Source: Saururus chinensis
Taxonomy: Eukaryota > Streptophyta > Magnoliopsida > Piperales > Saururaceae
DNA: 64,000 bases
Direction of reading: 5' to 3'
NCBI GenBank assembly: GCA_035235625.1
Contig: CP141145.1
Location: 44,496,668 to 44,560,667, forward strand
Below are positions 61,880-64,000 of the stretch, one piece after another. Both the position numbers and the translations under genes were made by a program. The notes under the pieces are model-generated. The model saw only the letters and a program-made list of their open reading frames with translations. It made no database searches and had not been told where the DNA came from. Positions within the stretch are counted from its first letter, which is position 1. Every line of letters starts with the position of its first letter.

Positions 61880-62855
61880 AGGCATTGATGCTCGCCTGTC
61901 GAGGGACCTGAACTAGGGCCACGTTCCTTGGTGTGCAAATGCAATGCATGTCTCTCCGGAGTATGCTTTGGGCACGTCCGACCCCAACACTGACAGGGGC
62001 TTACAACTGTTAAACTGCCAGCTTGCCATTTTTGAAACTACTTAATGTGTACATACAAATGGTTAACAAAGGGCACATATAAGTGGATATATATTATAGT
62101 TATTTTCTAATTTTTACTTATAAATAATAAATAATAAAATTATTGGTATATAAAGGAGGCGATGCAATATCTATTTACGTTCAATACAAATAAGCAAATA
62201 GAGCATAACAATTTTACACCACATATTACAAGACGGTGATAATATATTTTTATCGTATTTTATCCTTTTGGATGTTTGGTATTTTTTTCTTCAAAAATAT
62301 GATTAAATATCATTTACTTTCTTTCACTTACTTCACTTAGAAATATTATATATTATTAAAATAAATATAAAAAAAGATAAAAAATACCCACTTACAAAAA
62401 CTACTTAAGAAAAGTGTATAAAAAATAATAATAATGTAGTTTGAATTTTTTTTGCTCTTAGTCCCTATTATAGAGCATCACTGCTTTTGTTAATTCTTAT
62501 AGCTAAAAAGATTAGGAAACAATAGATACGAACGGTAATGTGCATCCCACCACCTACAATTATTTTGTCTCTTTCACCTCATTTCCTTAAGAGTTTTAAT
62601 TTTTAAAGAATAGAAATTACAAAGGATATAGCTATATATATTATTATCTTAGAAGGATAATATAGGTATAATATGGTAAAAAAAATTACCTTTGATAAGA
62701 GTATAGATATAACAAGATTATACATACATTACATATGTAAATACAAATTAGATAAGATTACATAAAATAAAATAAAAATAAAATATGTTGAACAAAGCTC
62801 TTATTTGCATGCTATATTTACAATATATTGCTTTAAGGGTCACAATGATTATTAG

Positions 62856-62924
<69 letters not shown>

Positions 62925-63116
62925 CTCTATACTAACCCATATATATTCGTAGTAGGTAACTATGAAATCAAATATCATAAGCTAAATATTATGTCATACA
63001 TTAATGCATACAATAATGTCGAAATACTTTTTTTTATGGTCGAACACATTATTCATATTTAGGACCAGTGTGAGAGAGTTTCATTTGATAGAGCTCTTTA
63101 GGGGTTTTCCAATGGT
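61880..63116. other. AT-rich upstream DNA of the defensin gene
   Basis: No gene is seen. The sequence is very AT-rich with a long TA microsatellite at 62858-62922. It ends at the LTR-like unit starting at 63122. Confidence 0.4.
62858..62922. repeat. (TA)n microsatellite, ~65 bp
   Basis: An uninterrupted TA dinucleotide run. Confidence 0.97.
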
Positions 63117-63121
63117 GTTTA

Positions 63122-64000
63122 TGTAATGCCCCGAAATTTTAATATTTTGATATTCGAGCGTTTGGGCCCATTAACGGGTTTTAAGGCCTATTAATGGTTT
63201 TTCTTAAAATTAGATTGTCTTTAGCTTAATTTATTCAAAGAAGCCTTAAGACATTTGATAGGGCTTGGAGAGACGACCGTATCGAGCCCAAGAACGTGTC
63301 AAACGGACATCAGGATAGTAGACTATGGCATTAGGAACCGTGCCATAGGTAGGACCCACTTTAAATTAGTGTGAAAACATGCCCTTATGTGGTCTTGTTT
63401 TGAAAGGCTCGTCGATACAAGTCCAACGGTACGAAGAACGCGTGATTCCAAGTTCAGGGTAGGGAGTTATGCCCATTTAAAGTACCGGTAGCTCACAGAT
63501 AAGCGAACAAAGCATGGTAGTGGCTCTAGCTAGTGCATATGGGTTCCTAGTGGTTAAACAAAGATAAGTCTAGTTGAGGGTTGCCACAAACGTCATCAAA
63601 ATTGCACCCCCATGACCCAAAAACGAATTTTGAAGGAGAAAAAAACCGAAGAAAAGTTTCGTACCTCGTGGAGCAGCAAAGAGGACATGGTGCGGACATA
63701 GCCGATACCTACAGACTTATGGTGGTAAGACGAAGTGGATCCCGACAAGAACCAGCGGAATCCGATGATAGAGGAGGGAGAATGGATCGATCGGAATCGC
63801 ACTTGGGTTTTCTCATCTTACTAGACGTGAAAAGTTTCTCTTGGCATATGTAAGTTTATGGAATGTGTAGATGGATTTTATATATGTACTCTTTTTTATT
63901 TTTTTGTCTATGTCCCCAACACGTGTTAACTTATGGTTTACGCGTTATACCTCCAAAATTCACACCGAAAGTGCGCAGCAAGGCCTATGCCTTGCGACTA
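63122..64000. mobile_element. LTR-like unit running off the window end
   Basis: It begins TGTAATGCCCCG at 63122, the usual start or reversed end of this LTR group. 63130-63470 parallels 52000-52340 and, inverted, part of the nested LTR (about 18340-18520). 63484-64000 is an inverted relative of 28020-28560, ending with GCGCAGCAAGGCCTATGCC. The two parts imply opposite orientations, so this may be a junction of two elements or a rearranged one. The far end and any target duplication lie outside the window. The ~90-codon frame at 63581-63853 is a by-product of the repeat. Confidence 0.6.

Overview
This window is nuclear DNA of a flowering plant. The evidence is spliced genes with GT-AG introns and plant-only families: an ATK-type kinesin-14, a DYW-class PPR protein, a class I formin with an extensin-like ectodomain, a GeBP/DUF573 factor and a gamma-core defensin. 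The intergenic DNA is AT-rich and full of plant transposons. The species cannot be told from the sequence alone.

Layout: six genes look intact. They are a kinesin-14 (2065-7623 +, 17 coding exons, 803 aa), an intronless PPR-DYW protein (22676-24766 +), a class VI small heat-shock protein (25188-26569 -, 2 exons, convergent with the PPR gene), a class I formin (37077-41377 +, 6 exons, 928 aa), an intronless GeBP-like factor (46046-47206 +) and a two-exon defensin (61224-61751 -). They have unrelated roles (microtubule motor, organelle RNA processing, chaperone, actin nucleation, transcription, defence). Nothing suggests a cluster or shared pathway.

Between the genes: 1-2.0 kb holds short repeats and the kinesin promoter. 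7.6-12 kb is AT-rich with retroelement leader-like remnants. 12.0-14.4 kb is a broken Helitron Rep/helicase on the minus strand. 16.25-21.25 kb is an LTR-type unit with target duplication TTAAA, interrupted by a second one with duplication GCAGC. 27.87-33.61 kb is a large TG...CA-bounded unit full of tandem repeats, including a recent 961-bp tandem duplication. 34.71-36.01 kb is a Stowaway-like element carrying a broken beta-amylase fragment. 42.79-45.14 kb is a hAT-type element with a perfect 8-bp duplication and nested repeats. 49-54.8 kb is degraded LTR-like DNA with mirrored tandem arrays. 55.05-58.51 kb is an LTR-like unit with duplication TTTAT. A further LTR-like unit starts at 63.12 kb and runs off the end.

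No undescribed enzymatic or defence system is supported. The strongest unusual observations are the amylase fragment inside a Stowaway-type element, an unusually diverged second half of the kinesin motor domain, a one-base stop/start overlap between a uORF and the formin start codon, and a homologous patch in three retroelement remnants whose palindromic 'words' differ from copy to copy.
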